A stretch of DNA of 5,630 nt from CAZIRO01 sp964541595 (GTDB lineage Bacteria; Acidobacteriota; HRBIN11): contig CAZIRO010000176.1 of NCBI GenBank assembly GCA_964541595.1, positions 1 through 5,630 of the forward strand, written 5' to 3'. Under the pieces are notes generated by a model. That model saw only the letters and a list, made by a program, of their open reading frames with translations. It did not search any database and was not told the origin of the DNA. Both the position numbers and the translations under genes were made by a program. This document shows positions 4,230-5,630 of the stretch, piece by piece. Position 1 is the first letter of the stretch, and every line of letters begins with the position of its first letter.

Positions 4230-5528
4230 TCACGGGTACATGCGATACAGCGTCCGGGGGAAGGGAATGGCTTCCCGGACGTGGTGGAGTCCGCAGATCC
4301 ACTGCACCGTGCGTTCCAGACCAAGACCGAATCCCCCGTGCGGTACGGTACCGTACCGGCGCAGGTCGAGATACCATGCGTATACAGACTCCGGCAGGCC
4401 GTGTTCCCGCAACCGCTGACGCAGCAGATCGAGGTCCCAGATACGCATGCTACCCCCGATGATCTCACCGATCCCTTCCGGAGCGAGTACGTCCATCGCC
4501 AGTACGCGGTCCGGTCGCTCCGGATCGGGTTCCATATAGAACGCTTTGATCACTTTCGGGTAGCGATGAATGATGAGTGGCCGATCGTGGGCTTCGGACA
4601 ATGCGGTCTCGTGCGGCGCGCCGAAATCGTCATTGTCCGCGATGTCGAATCCCCGTGCCCGCAGCCATGCAACGGCTTCATCGTAGGTCATTCGGGGGAA
4701 CGGTTTCGCGATCCTTTCCAGCGGGGCGGGATCACGTTCCAGAATGTCCAGTTCCCGTCGGCAGCATTCGAGCACCCGTTCGACAATGGCACAGATCAGG
4801 TCTTCCGCAAGTTCCATCAATTCGTCGAACGTGATGAATGCGACTTCCGGTTCGATCATCCAGAACTCGGTCAGATGCCGACGGGTTTTGCTGCGTTCCG
4901 CACGGAACGTGGGACCGAACGTGTATACTCTGCCGAACGCCAGTGCCCCCGCTTCCGCGTACAGTTGACCGCTCTGGGAGAGATAAGCGACGTCATCAAA
5001 ATAGCGCACTTCGAACAACGTGGTCGTTCCCTCCACGGCCGCCGGCGTGAGAATGGGCGCATCCAGACAGATGAACCCCCGACTGTCGAAAAAGTCCCGT
5101 ATGGCGCGGATAATGTGATGGCGGATACGTAACGTCGCAAACGGCCGGCGAGACCGCAACCAGAGATGCCGATGGTCCAGGAGAAAATCGATGCCGTGTT
5201 CTTTCGGTGTAATCGGATAACCGGTCGCGTTCTGTACGACTTCAAGATGGTCGACGTGCAGTTCATACCCACCCGGTGCGCGTCGGTCTGCACGTACGCG
5301 ACCTTCCACGATCAGGGAACTCTCCTGGCCCAGCGATTCGGCGAGATCAAACATCTCGTCCGGGACCTCTCCCCGGATGACCACGCATTGACAGAATCCG
5401 CTGCCGTCCCGCACAATGAGAAACAGGATTTTGCCTTTCGAACGTGCGTTATACAGCCAACCGCGCAACTGCACGGCCGTGTCCGTATACCGTGCCAGAT
5501 CGGAAATACGCACCCAGGGTCGCGCCAT
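4230..5528 (-). CDS. asnS: Asparaginyl-tRNA synthetase
   Basis: This class IIb synthetase charges tRNA-Asn with asparagine in the cytoplasm. At 432 residues it has the usual length. An N-terminal OB-fold (about 18-100) binds the anticodon, followed by GYPITPKEHGIDFLLDHRHL (103-122), typical of the family. The catalytic core shows motif 1 near 150-165, motif 2 at 206-228 (FRAERSKTRRHLTEFWMIEP, 208-227), YPKVIKAFYM (323-332), GEIIGGSMR (354-362) and motif 3 at 397-425 (GFGLGLERTVQW, 399-410). The overall pattern fits AsnRS rather than AspRS. ATG 5528 has GAGG 6 nt upstream on the minus strand (5535-5538). An upstream in-frame GTG at 5558 would lie at or before the predicted transcription start and is less likely. 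It has its own promoter and is monocistronic within this window. Confidence 0.96.
   Translation of the reverse strand: MARPWVRISDLARYTDTAVQLRGWLYNARSKGKILFLIVRDGSGFCQCVVIRGEVPDEMFDLAESLGQESSLIVEGRVRADRRAPGGYELHVDHLEVVQNATGYPITPKEHGIDFLLDHRHLWLRSRRPFATLRIRHHIIRAIRDFFDSRGFICLDAPILTPAAVEGTTTLFEVRYFDDVAYLSQSGQLYAEAGALAFGRVYTFGPTFRAERSKTRRHLTEFWMIEPEVAFITFDELMELAEDLICAIVERVLECCRRELDILERDPAPLERIAKPFPRMTYDEAVAWLRARGFDIADNDDFGAPHETALSEAHDRPLIIHRYPKVIKAFYMEPDPERPDRVLAMDVLAPEGIGEIIGGSMRIWDLDLLRQRLREHGLPESVYAWYLDLRRYGTVPHGGFGLGLERTVQWICGLHHVREAIPFPRTLYRMYP
4251..4281. repeat. Strong hairpin in the 3' end of asnS
   Basis: CGTCCG (4251-4256) pairs with CGGACG (4276-4281). After a 2-nt GG bulge, GGAAG (4259-4263) pairs with CTTCC (4271-4275). 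This is an 11-bp stem with a 7-nt loop. It lies in the last codons of asnS, about 60 bp past the stop of the convergent hydrolase gene. No T-tract follows on either strand, so any role in ending transcription from either side is speculative. No other terminator is visible in the 35-bp gap (4195-4229). Confidence 0.4.
4341..4358. repeat. Perfect 18-bp palindrome inside asnS
   Basis: CGGTACGGTACCGTACCG is its own reverse complement over 18 bp and ends exactly there. It encodes part of the RRYGTVPHG segment that leads into motif 3 of the synthetase, so the protein sequence is constrained. The symmetry may be chance arising from codon choice. Confidence 0.6.
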
Positions 5529-5561
5529 CGTTTGCCTCGGGTTCGGCGATTTTCGCACACG

Positions 5562-5589
5562 ATGTTACCACGACCATCGCGTTTTGCAA
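5562..5589 (-). promoter_or_regulatory. Promoter of asnS
   Basis: On the minus strand TTGCAA (5584-5589) and TAACAT (5562-5567) are separated by 16 nt. Each matches 4 of 6 positions of the sigma70 consensus. The predicted start is near 5555, giving a leader of about 27 nt before ATG 5528. A copy of the dispersed element ends 17 nt upstream of the -35 box. Confidence 0.45.
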
Positions 5590-5602
5590 GCAGGGGAAGA
5601 AA

Positions 5603-5626
5603 CTGAGATCGGGACAGGCAATGGGA
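5603..5626 (+). repeat. Dispersed 24-nt element, copy 3
   Basis: CTGAGATCGGGACAGGCAAT followed by GGGA matches copy 1 (622-645) at 23 of 24 positions. Read on the minus strand, its CATTGCCTGTCCCGATC core (5607-5623) faces asnS in the same way that copy 2 (804-820) faces the operon. The element is close to the window's right end, so I cannot tell whether heptamers or a further inverted copy follow. Confidence 0.75.
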
Positions 5627-5630
5627 GCAG

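Noticed and set aside
3540..5132. Plus-strand frame of 530 codons spanning the hydrolase and asnS
   Set aside because: It runs out of frame across the hydrolase and antisense across asnS, both of which have intact motifs. The product has no recognisable domain.

Overview
The window comes from a GC-rich bacterium. Genes are tightly packed, with ATGA or zero-gap junctions. The asparaginyl-tRNA synthetase is of bacterial form, and the CRISPR repeat ends in the ATTGAAAC tag seen with many type I and III systems. A Chloroflexota-like or other thermophile-rich lineage would fit the gene families and repeat style. That placement is a weak inference; nothing here fixes the phylum.

Left third (1-971): no credible protein gene. 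It holds a two-repeat, one-spacer CRISPR mini-array (91-212) that reads on the minus strand, with a candidate leader promoter at its right edge. A leader-like segment (213 to about 570) follows, full of short stem-loops, including a terminator-like hairpin that faces away from the array. After that come a 24-nt element that recurs elsewhere in the window, an 11-unit heptanucleotide tandem array (696-772), an inverted copy of the same element, and a good sigma70-type promoter (842-870) facing right. No cas gene is present.

Middle (972-4194, plus strand): a four-gene apparent operon. It encodes a COG3375-type GNAT acetyltransferase, a geranylgeranyl-reductase-family FAD oxidoreductase, a small protein that looks like a CheW-type domain, and a membrane-anchored alpha/beta hydrolase. 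Stop and start codons overlap or nearly touch throughout, so the genes are probably co-transcribed and translationally coupled. The shared substrate or pathway, if there is one, is not evident.

Right third (4230-5528, minus strand): asnS, convergent with the operon across 35 bp and with its own promoter and ribosome binding site.

The most interesting non-genic signal is a 17-nt core (CATTSCCTGTCCCGAYC). It lies about 17-21 nt upstream of the predicted -35 boxes of both the operon and asnS, in the same orientation relative to each gene. A third, oppositely oriented copy lies on the far side of the heptamer array. Second is the CRISPR spacer, which consists almost entirely of two perfect hairpins.
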